Position numbers and translations under genes: made by a program
Part shown: positions 5,151 to 5,151 of the stretch, one piece after another
Layout: the number at the start of each line of letters is the position of its first letter
Numbering within the stretch: the stretch's first letter is position 1
DNA from: an uncultured Lachnospiraceae bacterium
GTDB taxonomy: Bacteria; Bacillota; Clostridia; Lachnospirales; Lachnospiraceae
DNA: 5,151 bases
Direction: 5' to 3'
Assembly: GCA_945787485.1 (NCBI GenBank)
Contig: CALZHV010000157.1
Location: 1 to 5,151, forward strand
The notes under the pieces: model-generated
What the model saw: only the letters and a program-made list of their open reading frames with translations
What the model was told of the DNA's origin: nothing
The model's database searches: none

Positions 5151-5151
5151 A

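Overview
The window looks like part of an integrated mobile element (integrative conjugative or mobilizable element) from a low-GC Gram-positive host, most likely an anaerobic gut-type Clostridia/Firmicutes member. The reasons are the strong AGGAGG-type ribosome binding sites, the AT-rich spacers, lysine/isoleucine-rich proteins, and a coupling protein, primase-like protein and winged-helix protein of types I associate with clostridial conjugative elements. The host assignment is an inference from memory of these families.

Layout from left to right. Positions 3-179 hold the 3' end of a plus-strand membrane protein gene that enters from the left edge. Positions 180-553 are very AT-rich with no supportable gene. 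Positions 518-676 look like a small plus-strand transcription unit: a sigma-70-type promoter, about 120 nt of strongly structured RNA, and an 18-position intrinsic terminator. It runs head-on into the 3' end of the minus-strand operon.

Positions 3854 down to 684 form a three-gene minus-strand operon with overlapping genes: a DUF3991/Toprim primase-like protein (2865-3854), a VirD4/TraG-type coupling ATPase (931-2886) and a small winged-helix DNA-binding protein (684-944). The overlaps are 22 nt and 14 nt, which suggests translational coupling. The upstream spacer (3855-4036) carries two nested pairs of direct repeats.

Positions 4945 down to 4037 encode a complete XerC/XerD-like tyrosine recombinase with all catalytic residues. 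Its promoter lies inside a 27-bp inverted repeat, and the DNA behind it (to 5151) holds several further inverted and helically phased repeats. This layout fits recombinase/excisionase binding sites or autoregulation.

Together the genes would cover DNA integration/excision (recombinase), DNA processing (Toprim protein), delivery of a nucleoprotein to a secretion channel (coupling ATPase) and local transcriptional control (winged-helix protein). No relaxase, VirB4, VirB6 or replication initiator is visible here, so within this window it is only a partial transfer module. The least explained parts are the structured RNA at 554-676, the repeat cluster at 3907-3988 and the repeat-rich DNA upstream of the recombinase.
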